A stretch of DNA of 64,000 nucleotides from Paraburkholderia sp. LEh10. Lineage in GTDB: Bacteria > Pseudomonadota > Gammaproteobacteria > Burkholderiales > Burkholderiaceae. Both the position numbers and the translations under genes were made by a program. The notes below the pieces were generated by a model. The model saw nothing but the letters and a program-made list of their open reading frames with translations, made no database searches and was not told the DNA's origin. Positions 19,934 to 29,550 of this stretch are shown here, piece by piece (positions within the stretch are counted from its first letter, which is position 1; every line of letters starts with the position of its first letter). The DNA is taken from contig NZ_JAGIPX010000009.1 of NCBI RefSeq assembly GCF_017814945.1, positions 62,001-126,000 of the forward strand, read 5' to 3'.

Positions 19934-20241
19934 GGGCAATAGACTCGGGTTGGCGGCCGCGTGCGCGACGGCGCGAGCGCAGCGGCTCGCGCGTTAGCAT
20001 AATCCATTGCCCCGGCGGCGGCACCCAAAGTTGTGCATGACCGGTCCCGGCGTGCGGCCGATCCCCGTGCCGTTCGCGTCCGATCCGCGTCCGATTCGCG
20101 TCCGATTCGCGTCCGATTCGCGTCCGATTCGCGTCCGATTCGCGTCGCGTACCGTCGCACCTCATCGCACCGCATCGCACCCATTCGCGCCGCCGCGTCC
20201 AGCGCTCCGGGCGTTCCGGCGTTTTCGCGCGGCGGCGGGCG
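19934..20241. other. intergenic region with tandem repeat
   Basis: About 300 bases upstream of YceH with no supported gene. Its main content is the 11-bp repeat at 20073-20149, followed by looser CATCGCAC-like repeats to about 20190. Confidence 0.5.
20073..20149. repeat. tandem 11-bp repeat, seven copies
   Basis: Seven consecutive units of TTCGCGTCCGA. Four central units are identical, and the second and last vary. The 11-bp period is close to one helical turn, so any bound protein would sit on one face of the DNA. Confidence 0.9.
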
Positions 20242-20631
20242 CTACAGGCGATCGTACGGCTCGTCGGGCACGTCGAAGACGGCGTCGTCGGCGTCGAGTT
20301 CGACGGAGCAGTTCTCCGCCGATCCCGGCTGCGCTCTCATCGCGTCGACGTGCTGCCTGACGAGATCCCTCAGACGGTCCTGCACGATGCGGCGTTTGGC
20401 CGTGTCGAGTGCGGCGTAGCGGTCGATCTGGCCGTCATCGAGCTTGAGCGTCGCCACGCAGCGCGCGTCGAGTGTCGTGTCGCGGCCCGTCCCGATCACC
20501 CACGACAGCGTCAGATACGTGGTCCCGCCTTCCTGGTACGCGCTGACGGTCGGCGCCTTCGGCGACTCGAACATGCGGACGAGCGCGAGTTCGATTTCCT
20601 CTATGCGCTGCGACAAACCAATTGTGTTCAT
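20242..20631 (-). CDS. hypothetical protein, possibly DUF3022
   Basis: A 129-residue soluble protein: amphipathic N-terminal helix (SQRIEEIELALVRMFES), two beta strands (TTYLTLSWVIGTGRDTTL), a helix-rich middle (AKRRIVQDRLRDLVRQHVD), and a very acidic C terminus. It resembles the Burkholderia DUF3022 family as I recall it, but I cannot confirm this. The start at 20631 is chosen because the upstream frame to 20865 is low quality. Divergent from the di-Mop protein gene. Confidence 0.6.
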   Translation of the reverse strand: MNTIGLSQRIEEIELALVRMFESPKAPTVSAYQEGGTTYLTLSWVIGTGRDTTLDARCVATLKLDDGQIDRYAALDTAKRRIVQDRLRDLVRQHVDAMRAQPGSAENCSVELDADDAVFDVPDEPYDRL

Positions 20632-20845
20632 GGCTGCCCCTCTCCCATGCAAGGTGATTGCTGCCGAAAACATGCATGGCGAGCATCCGGAGTGCCAGGG
20701 CGTGTTGCAGCGCGGCGCGCGCGCTGGCGCCGCTTGAAGCGCCAAAGGGGAGAGCGCACGGCTGGCTGTCATGCGCCGGAGGTACACTGCGGTTTCCCGT
20801 CGACGAACAATCCCAACAAAGGGAAAACCCGAAGGAGCCATCGCC

Positions 20846-21274
20846 ATGCGTACAAGCGCCCGCAATCATTTCATCGGCCAGGTCAGCGCGGTCAAGACCG
20901 GCGCCGTCAATGACGAAGTCACGTTGCGCACGCAGCAGGGCGTCGATATCGTCGCCGTCATCACGCATGGCAGCGCGGCATCGCTCGGCCTCGCGGCGGG
21001 CAAGCCGGCGTTTGCGCTGGTGAAGGCGTCGTCGGTGATCGTGATAGTCGACGCCGACAGCAGCAAGGTGTCGGCGCGCAACTGTCTCGCCGGCACGGTC
21101 GTGTCGGTGACGCGGGGCGCCGTCAACAGCGAGGTCGTCATCTCGGCGGCGGGCGGCGTGCAGATCGCGGCGATCATCACCAACGACAGCGCCGACCGGC
21201 TCGGCCTCGCGGCCGGCAAGCCGGCTGCGGCGATCTTCAAGGCTTCGAGCGTGATCGTCGGCGTCGATCAGTAA
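20846..21274 (+). CDS. molybdate-binding di-Mop (TOBE) protein
   Basis: A 142-residue protein made of two tandem Mop/TOBE units (residues about 3-70 and 74-141). Each has the pattern ARNxxxGxVxxVxxGAVNxEV and ends in ASSVIV. Proteins of this type (ModG, Mop) bind molybdate or tungstate oligomerically and store or buffer the metal in the cytoplasm. The GAAGGAG ribosome site is well placed. No mod transport genes are adjacent. Confidence 0.88.
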   Translation: MRTSARNHFIGQVSAVKTGAVNDEVTLRTQQGVDIVAVITHGSAASLGLAAGKPAFALVKASSVIVIVDADSSKVSARNCLAGTVVSVTRGAVNSEVVISAAGGVQIAAIITNDSADRLGLAAGKPAAAIFKASSVIVGVDQ

Positions 21275-21296
21275 GGGCGCGGCGCGGGCCGCGCCC
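21275..21296 (+). terminator. 9-bp hairpin directly after the di-Mop gene
   Basis: GGGCGCGGC, loop GCGG, GCCGCGCCC, starting on the base after the stop codon. It has no T tract, so it may be a weak terminator or a 3' stabiliser. Confidence 0.5.
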
Positions 21297-21429
21297 CCGA
21301 CGGCCATAAGCCGTGCGATATGAGCTTCACGCCGCTTGTCCCTTCGGCAAACGGGCGCCGCGCCGCGTGACATCTCTACCGATATATCGCACGGCGGATG
21401 TGTCGCGCGGGCCTTGCGTCGAGCGGGAG

Positions 21430-21837
21430 AAGGGACGATGGATATCGACGAAACTCGCGACGCTCGCGGTGCGCAGCGGATACCGGGCGAACTGGCCGCC
21501 TCGCAGATACGCTTGAGCGTGTTCTTCATCGAGTCGTAGTCGATGCAACCGGCGGGAACACGACCCTGTCCGCGCGCGGCAACGCAGCCGCGAGCAGGCC
21601 TTTGCGGTCTTCGATGCCGCCATCGTGCGCCGTCATCTCGCCGCCCACAGATTCGACGATCTGCCTGATAGCAGCGTTCGAACCGGGCCGCCCGCCGACA
21701 TACACGATGCGCGCATCCCGCAGGATGGCGAGCGAATCAGCGGCGCGTCCGGCGACGCCGTCTGCGGGCGTCTGAAGCGTGCGCTCCATCGCGCTCGCTT
21801 CGGCTTGCAGCGCCCTTCGGGTCGAAGCGACGAGGGG
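21430..21837 (-). pseudogene. DUF2325 protein remnant, two frameshifts
   Basis: Reading on the minus strand, one frame gives the DUF2325 core (ARIVYVGGRPGSNAAIRQI, EMTAHDGGIEDRKG, ADRVVFPPV). It then breaks near 21550; a second frame continues with CIDYDSMKNTLKRICE; near 21500 it breaks again, and a third frame gives FARYPLRTASVASF, the usual C-terminal end of the family. The N-terminal half found in full-length members is missing: the EamA stop lies just upstream. Two frameshifts plus a truncation argue for a true pseudogene rather than one sequencing error. Confidence 0.75.
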
Positions 21838-21843
21838 ATCGGT

Positions 21844-22689
21844 TCAGGCATTTCGGCGGCGCGCAACGACGAGCGCGATGCCGCCCAGGATCGCGGCCGA
21901 GCTTACGGCGAGGCGTGCAGTCAGCGGCTCGCCGAGCAGCACGATGCCGCCGATCGCCGCGATCAGCGGCACGCTCAGCTGGACGGTTGCGGCCGTGGCC
22001 GCCTTGAGTTCCTTCAACGCGGCGTACCAGATCACATAGCCGAGGCCCGACGTCGCCGCGCCGGAAAGCATTGCAAAGAGCAGGCCGATCCTGTCGGTCG
22101 ACATGTGGGCGGCCGCGACGATGCTGACGGCCACGGCGAACGGGATCGCGCGGATAAAGTTGCCCGCGGTCGTGGCCGTCGGATCGGCGTTGCTGCGCTT
22201 TCCGCGCAACGAATAGACGCCCCACGCGATGCCCGCGCACAGCATCAGCAGCGATGCGAGTGGCGGCGGCGCGCTGAGACCAGGCAGCACGAGCCCGACG
22301 AGTCCCGCGAGCGCGCAGGCGAGGCCAATCCATTGAAGCGCGCGCAAGTGCTCCCCGCGCGCGAGCCCGTAGCCGATCATCGTCGCCTGAACCGCGCCGA
22401 ACAGCAGTAGCGCGCCCGTGCCCGCAGCCAGCGATACATACGCGAACGAAAACGCCGCCGCATAGACGAACAGCGCGAACGCGGAAGCCCAGTTGCCGGC
22501 GATGGGCCGTGACATGCCGCGTACGCGAAGAATGATCCACAACACGATGGCCGCCGAGATGACGCGCGTCGTCGTGAATGTGGCGGGGTCGATGGTCGTG
22601 CCTTTCAGCGCGACGCGGCACAGCAACGAATTGCCCGCAAATGCGAACATCGCGGCGATCGTCAGCAACGCGATGCGCATGCGCGGCAT
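21844..22689 (-). CDS. EamA/DMT-family transporter
   Basis: A 281-residue membrane protein with about ten hydrophobic segments arranged as two EamA repeats (N-terminal MRIALLTIAAMFAFAGNSLL; C-terminal TSGLGYVIWYAALKELKAATAA and VPLIAAIGGIVLLGEPLTARL). Such transporters export amino acids or metabolites; the substrate is unknown. Start 22689 (or 22680) is used because the frame upstream to 22902 runs through a hairpin and is not membrane-like. Its end abuts the DUF2325 remnant. Confidence 0.8.
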   Translation of the reverse strand: MPRMRIALLTIAAMFAFAGNSLLCRVALKGTTIDPATFTTTRVISAAIVLWIILRVRGMSRPIAGNWASAFALFVYAAAFSFAYVSLAAGTGALLLFGAVQATMIGYGLARGEHLRALQWIGLACALAGLVGLVLPGLSAPPPLASLLMLCAGIAWGVYSLRGKRSNADPTATTAGNFIRAIPFAVAVSIVAAAHMSTDRIGLLFAMLSGAATSGLGYVIWYAALKELKAATAATVQLSVPLIAAIGGIVLLGEPLTARLAVSSAAILGGIALVVARRRNA

Positions 22690-22804
22690 GGCTCGCTGGG
22701 TGAGAAGGACGGTGCCTGGCGTGCGCACGATTCGTTGAAGTCGGGTGATACACGCGCAAATCGCGCAGTGCAACGTGCGTGTATCGAGGTGGTGGATCGA
22801 AACG

Positions 22805-22848
22805 GCAATGCCGGATAGCAGGATAAAACGGCGGCTATCCGGCATTGC
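22805..22848. repeat. 14-bp perfect inverted repeat
   Basis: GCAATGCCGGATAG and its exact complement flank a 16-base loop. It lies 54 bases downstream of the FAD oxidase stop and upstream of the EamA gene. It could be a terminator without a T tract, or a dispersed palindromic element. Confidence 0.75.
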
Positions 22849-22902
22849 GCGTTGCGCCTGCACGCGTCGTCCGATGGCGACGCACGCGTGCGAGCGCGGC
22901 AC

Positions 22903-24297
22903 TCAGGCCATCGTGGACGGCTTGATGTTCTGGTTGTGGCGGAACAGATTCTGCGGATCGTAGCGGTCCTTCACGGCCACGAGCCGCTGATAGTTCGGTC
23001 CATATGCAGCCCCCACCCGCGGGGCTTCTTCTTCCGTCATGAAGTTCACGTACACGCTGCCGAGCGCGAAGGGTGCCGATGCGTCGAAGAACGCGCGGGC
23101 CCACGCGATGCAGCGCTCGTCATCGGCGGCTTCCGTCCAGCGGCCGTGCACGTTCATCACGTACTTGGCGTCGCGATTCGAATAGGCCATCGCGTCGGGG
23201 GCGACGCGCATCGTCTGCCCGCCAATCGCGCCGAAGAAGATCTCGCACTGCGGCGACGGCAGATTGCCGATTGCATCGAGGAATGCGTCGATCATGCCGT
23301 CTTCGAGCTTCGCCAGATTGTGCGACTTCCAGTAGTTGCGCGCGCCCGGCGTCAGCAGCGGATCGAATGCCTGTTGCCATGCGGTGAACGGCATCGGCCC
23401 GAGGTGTTCGCCATAGGGCGTGCCGAACTTGCGCACCTCGTCGACCACGTTCGGCCCATTTTCAACGGGCCCCGTATAGCAGACCGCGAACGCGATGATC
23501 GGCTTGCCGTGCACGTCGGCGGGCAGGAACGGCAGCGGCGGCGCGAAGCGGGCGACGGCCCAGACGGTCAGTTCGTCCGGCCATGTTTCGAACGCCGCGC
23601 GGTACTTGATGAGCGCATCGCGCGCCTGGTCTATCGGCAGCACGACGAGTCCGCCGTAGACTTCAGGGCCGACGGGGTGCAACTGGAACTCGAACATCGT
23701 GACGACGCCGAAGTTTCCGCCGCCGCCGCGAATCGCCCAGAACAGATCTTCGTGCTGATCGGCGCTACAGCGCAGCAATTCGCCATCGGCGGTGACGATG
23801 TCCGCCGATATCAGGTTGTCCACCGTCATGCCGAAACGACGGCTGATCCAGCCAAAGCCGCCGCCGAGCGTGAGGCCCGCGACACCTGTTGTCGAATTGA
23901 TGCCGAGCGGTGTGGCGAGCCCGAAAGCCTGCGCTTCATGATCGAAGTCGCGCAGCAGACAGCCCGGCTCGACGTAAGCGCGGCGCGTGGCGGGATCGAT
24001 GCGCGCCGACTTCATCTGCGACAGATCGATCAGCATGCCGTCGTCGCAGACCCCGCTGCCCGCGATATTGTGGCCGCCTCCGCGCACGGCAAGCAGCAGG
24101 TTGTTGTCGCGCGCGAAATTGACCGCGCGCCGTACATCGGCGGTGCCCGCGCAGCGAACGATGATGGCGGGGCGACGGTCGATCATGCCGTTCCAGATGC
24201 TGCGCGCTTCATCGAATGATGGATCGCCGGGCAATACAACCTGGCCTCGCGTGAGAGCTTTGAATTCATCGATTGCACTGCTGGTGAGATTCGCCAT
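22903..24297 (-). CDS. FAD-linked oxidase, berberine-bridge type
   Basis: A 464-residue flavoprotein of the PCMH/berberine-bridge oxidase group. The FAD_binding_4 domain has LLAVRGGGHNIAGSGVCDDG (residues about 70-90), where the His is the usual site of covalent FAD attachment. It also has STTGVAGLTLGGGFGW and IRGGGGNFGVVTMFEF. The C-terminal BBE motif is KDRYDPQNLFRHNQNI. These enzymes oxidise sugars or secondary metabolites using O2. The start at 24297 follows GGAGGT. It stands alone, so the substrate is unknown. Confidence 0.85.
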   Translation of the reverse strand: MANLTSSAIDEFKALTRGQVVLPGDPSFDEARSIWNGMIDRRPAIIVRCAGTADVRRAVNFARDNNLLLAVRGGGHNIAGSGVCDDGMLIDLSQMKSARIDPATRRAYVEPGCLLRDFDHEAQAFGLATPLGINSTTGVAGLTLGGGFGWISRRFGMTVDNLISADIVTADGELLRCSADQHEDLFWAIRGGGGNFGVVTMFEFQLHPVGPEVYGGLVVLPIDQARDALIKYRAAFETWPDELTVWAVARFAPPLPFLPADVHGKPIIAFAVCYTGPVENGPNVVDEVRKFGTPYGEHLGPMPFTAWQQAFDPLLTPGARNYWKSHNLAKLEDGMIDAFLDAIGNLPSPQCEIFFGAIGGQTMRVAPDAMAYSNRDAKYVMNVHGRWTEAADDERCIAWARAFFDASAPFALGSVYVNFMTEEEAPRVGAAYGPNYQRLVAVKDRYDPQNLFRHNQNIKPSTMA

Positions 24298-25279
24298 GCT
24301 ACACCTCCGGTACAAATGAACAATGCCCGCCCCCCTCGATCATGTCTGATCAAAGTAGTTCGGACCACCTGGCTTTCCTCAGTAAACGGGGCGGTTTGGC
24401 GCGTACAAATTAACGTATACCCGCATCCGTCGATGCTTCGTCAAAAGACGTGCGCAGCGGCCCGCTCATCACGAAGACTCCGCAAAACAAGGCACTTTCT
24501 GTGCAAGCTCACGGATGGAGCGCTTCGTGAATAGTCCGTTGCCTGCTGCGCACGGGTAAGCGAGCGATGTCGACGGGAATCCGCATTGTCATGTGTCGTT
24601 GCGATCCCAACACATCAGGGCTTTTCGCATGCGCGCACCAACGCTTTCGATCACCAACGCGACATCAACGATCTCGTTGCCTCCTTGTTGCCTCTTTACC
24701 TCGATTGCACAAACGGATGAGCGCGGGTCGAGATTCCGCGCTTAACGCATTTTTCCCGTTCCAGTATCCGGGCTGGCGGTTCCGGGCGCGGCAAATCAGG
24801 TGCTCAGTCTTTCTTCTGCTACGCTGACCGTCAACTTGCCTTATGTAAGCAAACAGGCGTCAGTGCGTAATAGATTGTTCTACTGTCTGTAAGTACAGTA
24901 GATGGTGGTTGTCCGTGTTTTGTATGGTTAACCCCGATTTAAACGTAAACGAACAAAAGAGAACATTGTTGCTGTTGTTTTGATTTCCTTTTTGAACATC
25001 GGCGCTAGGCCTGGTTTTGAAGTACCCGAATAAAAAAACTATCGGGACAATGGATCGACAACAGCATTTCCGGCGCTTTCGCAGCGCTATCCCTTGCCCT
25101 GCCTCTCGTCAGCGAACGGTGCCCGCGCATCGTGCCGTCCGGCATGCGCGGACGCCGCATTTGAATCATTGCTACAGCCGTATCCCAAGCATCTGCATTT
25201 GCATCGAAGCCGCGGTTGAACAAAGAACAAGCACAACAAAGCGAAGCTGCATCAGAAGCATCGAACAAAGGAGAGCAAT
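24298..25279. other. 980-base intergenic region upstream of the glycerol transporter
   Basis: No supported gene. The sequence becomes AT-rich after about 24830 and holds the inverted repeat at 24879-24902. It probably carries the promoter and operator of glpSTPQUV. Confidence 0.5.
24879..24902. promoter_or_regulatory. 8-bp inverted repeat, candidate operator of the glp operon
   Basis: TCTACTGT, 8-base spacer, ACAGTAGA: a perfect inverted repeat 378 bases upstream of glpS in AT-rich DNA. The distance is long, so it might instead be part of a leader RNA. Confidence 0.4.
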
Positions 25280-26392
25280 TTGGTCTTGGAACTGGAGCGG
25301 GTCACCGTCGTTTCGGGCGGGCTGACGCATCTGTACGGCGTCGATCTGCGTCTCGTCCCGGGGGCGATCAATGTGCTGCTGGGTCCCACTCAGGCAGGCA
25401 AGACCACGTTGATGCGCGTCATGGCAGGGCTCGACAGGCCCACGTCCGGGCGCGTGCTCGCGGACGGCCAGGATGTGACGGGGGTGAGCGTGCGTCAGCG
25501 CAACCTCGCAATGGTCTATCAGCAGTTCATCAATTATCCGGCGATGACGGTGTTCGACAACATCGCGTCGCCGCTGAAGCTGCAAAAGACAGAACCCGCC
25601 GAAATCCGCCGCCGCGTCCATGAAGTCGCGGCGAAGCTGCATATCGATCATCTGCTCGAGCGGCGGCCCGGCGAGTTGTCGGGCGGCCAGCAGCAGCGCT
25701 GCGCGCTGGCGCGAGCGCTCGTCAAGCGCACGTCGCTCGTGCTGCTAGACGAGCCGCTCGTGAATCTCGACTACAAGCTGCGCGAGGAACTGCGCGCCGA
25801 ACTCACGACGCTCTTTTCGGACGGCAAGACGACGGTTGTCTATGCGACGACGGAACCGCTCGAAGCGTTGCTGCTCGGCGGCTATACGGCTGTCGTCGAC
25901 AAGGGGCGCGTGCTGCAGTTCGGGCCGACGCTCGACGTGTACAACGCGCCCGCCAACGTCGATGTGGCAGCCGTCTTCAACGATCCGCCGATGAACATGC
26001 TGACGAGCGAGCTGCTCGAGAACGGCGACGCGCGTTTGCCCATCGGCTTCGATGTGCCCGTGCGCCGCGCGGCGGCCGCCGCCGTCGGCACGGGTGCGTG
26101 CCGCATCGGCATCCGGCCGGGTCATCTGCGGCTTGCGCCGCGCAATGCGCATTCGATTGCCGTGCCTTGCGTGCTCGAACTCGCCGAACTGAGCGGCTCC
26201 GAAACTTACCTGCATTTGCATACGCGTCAAGGCGGCATCGACCTCATCGCGCAATTGCAAGGTGTGCATCAAATCGAACTCGGCACGCAGCTCGACGTAT
26301 ATATCGATCCCGACGAACTGTTCGTGTTCGGCGCGGATACGAATCTTGTCGCGCGTCCAAAGGTGCAGGAGGTGGCGTATGGCGCGCATTGA
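25280..26392 (+). CDS. glpS: glycerol ABC transporter ATP-binding protein 1
   Basis: A 370-residue ATPase of the CUT1-like importer group with a C-terminal TOBE-type regulatory domain. Walker A is GPTQAGKT (residues 35-42), signature LSGGQ (133-137), and Walker B ends in D157-E158. The switch His (normally THD) is replaced by Thr (YATTEP, T191). It starts at TTG 25280, seven bases after AGGAG. First gene of a six-gene operon whose order (two ATPases, two permeases, small membrane protein, large binding protein) matches Rhizobium glpSTPQUV for glycerol uptake. Confidence 0.82.
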   Translation: MVLELERVTVVSGGLTHLYGVDLRLVPGAINVLLGPTQAGKTTLMRVMAGLDRPTSGRVLADGQDVTGVSVRQRNLAMVYQQFINYPAMTVFDNIASPLKLQKTEPAEIRRRVHEVAAKLHIDHLLERRPGELSGGQQQRCALARALVKRTSLVLLDEPLVNLDYKLREELRAELTTLFSDGKTTVVYATTEPLEALLLGGYTAVVDKGRVLQFGPTLDVYNAPANVDVAAVFNDPPMNMLTSELLENGDARLPIGFDVPVRRAAAAAVGTGACRIGIRPGHLRLAPRNAHSIAVPCVLELAELSGSETYLHLHTRQGGIDLIAQLQGVHQIELGTQLDVYIDPDELFVFGADTNLVARPKVQEVAYGAH

Positions 26393-27488
26393 GTTTCAGA
26401 ATCTCGGGCATGCGTATCGCCCGAATCCCGCATCGCTTGACGACTACGCGTTGCAGCCGATGAGCATGGTATGGGAAGACGGTGGCGCTTATGCGCTGCT
26501 CGGCCCGTCGGGCTGCGGCAAGTCGACATTGCTCAATATCGTGTCGGGCTTGCTGAAGCCATCGGAAGGCAAAGTGCTGTTCAATGGGCGCGACGTCACT
26601 GCGCAAAGTGCGCGCGAACGCAACATCGCGCAAGTGTTTCAGTTCCCCGTGATCTACGACACGATGACGGTGTTCGATAATCTCGCCTTTCCGCTGCGCA
26701 ATCGCGGGCTCCCCGCGGCCGAAGTGCGCACGCGTGTGCATGAAGTCGCCGACATTCTCGACATGGCGCGCGAACTGCCGCGCAAGGCGAGCAATCTGTC
26801 GGCGGATGCGAAGCAGAAGATCTCGCTTGGCCGCGGACTCGTGCGCAAGGACGTCGCGGCGATCCTGTTCGACGAGCCGCTGACCGTCATCGATCCGCAT
26901 ATGAAGTGGATGCTGCGGCGCCAGCTCAAGAAAATCCATCAACAGTTGAAGCTCACGCTGATCTACGTGACGCACGACCAGGTGGAAGCATTGACGTTCG
27001 CCGATGAAGTCGTCGTGATGACGAATGGGCGAGTCGTGCAAAAGGGCGGTCCGGAAGCGTTGTTCCTCAGGCCCGATCATGCGTTCGTCGGCTATTTCAT
27101 CGGCAGTCCGGGGATGAACCTGTGTCCCGTGAGTCTCGATGAAAACGGGATCAAGCTGGGCTCGCAGCGTGTTGCCGTCGACGCGAACACGCTTGCGACG
27201 CTCAAGAGCACGAATGGCGACCTCAAGCTCGGCATCCGGCCGGAATTCGTGCGGCTCGCCAACGACGGCGAAGCGGGCGCCGTCAAGGCGCAAGTCACGC
27301 GCGCGCAGCAGCTCGGCAACTACCAGCTCGTCACGGCGGATTGCGAAGGCCATGTGTTCAACGCAAAGATGGACCCGCATCTGCGCGTGGTGGATGGACC
27401 CGTGTGGCTGCGTCTCGCGGCGCCCGAGACGGTCTTCTTCAATAACGACGAACGCATCGCGGTCCGTGCCGCAGGAGGCGCGCGATGA
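26379..27488 (+). CDS. glpT: glycerol ABC transporter ATP-binding protein 2
   Basis: A 369-residue ATPase, paralogue of the preceding gene. Walker A is canonical (GPSGCGKS, residues 42-49), Walker B ends in D165-E166, and the switch His is present (YVTHDQ, H199). The ABC signature is degenerate: LSADAKQK replaces LSGGQQQR. Together with GlpS this makes one consensus and one degenerate ATP site in the heterodimer. The start at 26379 overlaps the glpS end by 14 bases, behind a GCAGGAGG ribosome site. Confidence 0.82.
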   Translation: MARIEFQNLGHAYRPNPASLDDYALQPMSMVWEDGGAYALLGPSGCGKSTLLNIVSGLLKPSEGKVLFNGRDVTAQSARERNIAQVFQFPVIYDTMTVFDNLAFPLRNRGLPAAEVRTRVHEVADILDMARELPRKASNLSADAKQKISLGRGLVRKDVAAILFDEPLTVIDPHMKWMLRRQLKKIHQQLKLTLIYVTHDQVEALTFADEVVVMTNGRVVQKGGPEALFLRPDHAFVGYFIGSPGMNLCPVSLDENGIKLGSQRVAVDANTLATLKSTNGDLKLGIRPEFVRLANDGEAGAVKAQVTRAQQLGNYQLVTADCEGHVFNAKMDPHLRVVDGPVWLRLAAPETVFFNNDERIAVRAAGGAR

Positions 27489-28370
27489 ACAAGCCGCTCA
27501 ATCAGAAGGCGTGGCTGCTGGTCGTGCCCGTGTTCATTTGCGTCGCGTTCTCGGCGATTTTGCCGCTGATGACCGTCGTCAACTATTCAGTGCAGGACAT
27601 CATCAGTCCGACGCAGCATGTGTTCGTCGGCACCGAATGGTTTCGCAACATCATGACCGATCCGGATCTGCGCGGCGCACTAGGCCGGCAAATCATCTTC
27701 TCGGCTTGCGTGCTGCTGTTCGAGATTCCACTTGGCGTCGGTCTCGCGCTCGCAATGCCGGCATCCGGCTGGCGCGCGTCGGCGGCGCTCGTCGTGCTCG
27801 CGATGCCGCTGCTCATTCCATGGAATGTCGTCGGCACGATATGGCAGATTTTCGGCCGGCCCGATATCGGCCTGCTTGGCTACGGGCTCAATCGTCTGGG
27901 ATTCGACTACAACTACACGGCGAGCCCCACCGACGCGTGGGTGACCGTGCTCGTCATGGATATCTGGCACTGGACGCCGCTCGTCGCATTGCTCTGCTAT
28001 GCGGGCTTGCGCGCGATTCCCGATGCGTTCTACCAGGCTGCGGAAATCGACGGTGCTAGCCGCTTTGCGGTGTTTCGCCATATCGAGTTGCCAAAGATGC
28101 GCGGCGTGCTGATGATCGCAGTGCTGTTGCGCTTCATGGACAGCTTCATGATCTATACCGAGCCGTTCGTATTGACGGGCGGCGGACCCGGCGACTCGAC
28201 GACATTCCTGAGCCAGTACCTTACGCAAAAGGCCGTCGGTCAATTCGATCTCGGGCCTGCGGCTGCATTCTCGCTGATCTACTTCCTGATCATCCTTTTG
28301 CTTTGCTTCATCCTGTACAACTGGATGGAGCGCGTCGGCAAGGGCGGTCCTGCCACGACGGGAGAAGACA

Positions 28371-28378
<8 letters not shown>
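27485..28378 (+). CDS. glpP: glycerol ABC transporter permease 1
   Basis: A 297-residue inner-membrane permease with six hydrophobic segments and the ATPase-contacting EAA loop (AAEIDGASRFAVFRHIELPK). It has the MalF-like order of binding-protein-dependent sugar and polyol importers. It overlaps glpT by ATGA and glpQ by 8 bases. Confidence 0.85.
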
Positions 28379-29182
<804 letters not shown>

Positions 29183-29183
<1 letters not shown>

Positions 29184-29464
29184 TGTTCACATGGATGTAC
29201 TGGACACCCGAAGTCGCGATCTTCTTTGGCTGCGTCGTCGTGATGCTCGCGGGCATGACGTTATGGGAAATGCGCATGCCGACCATCGAGCGCAAAGGCT
29301 TTCTGCCCATTGCAACGACGCGCGGCGACCGGCTCTTCATCGGGCTGCTGACGGCGGCCTATGTGAATCTCGCGTGGATCGCGATCAGCGGCGAGGGCGC
29401 GAGCGCGTGGCCGGGCTTTGCTGCATCCGTTCTCGTGCTGCTCGCGATCATGTGGAAGGGATAA
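29183..29464 (+). CDS. glpU: DUF2160 small membrane protein of the glycerol transporter
   Basis: A 93-residue protein with three hydrophobic segments (about 9-27, 49-66, 70-90) and the conserved-looking middle MTLWEMRMPTIERKGFLP. DUF2160 proteins are encoded inside glycerol ABC operons, but their role is not established. A GTG one codon upstream is possible. The binding protein follows after 86 bases. Confidence 0.8.
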
Positions 29465-29550
29465 AGCGTAAGAACAAACCGGTTCCGTTGATGCCCCGGG
29501 CGGCAATCGGCTGATGATCCAAAAGGGGTGGGCAGACACAGGAGAAGACC

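Noticed and set aside
24316..24827. several plus-strand frames upstream of glpS
   Set aside because: Short, Cys/Arg-rich, without ribosome sites or conserved-looking segments.
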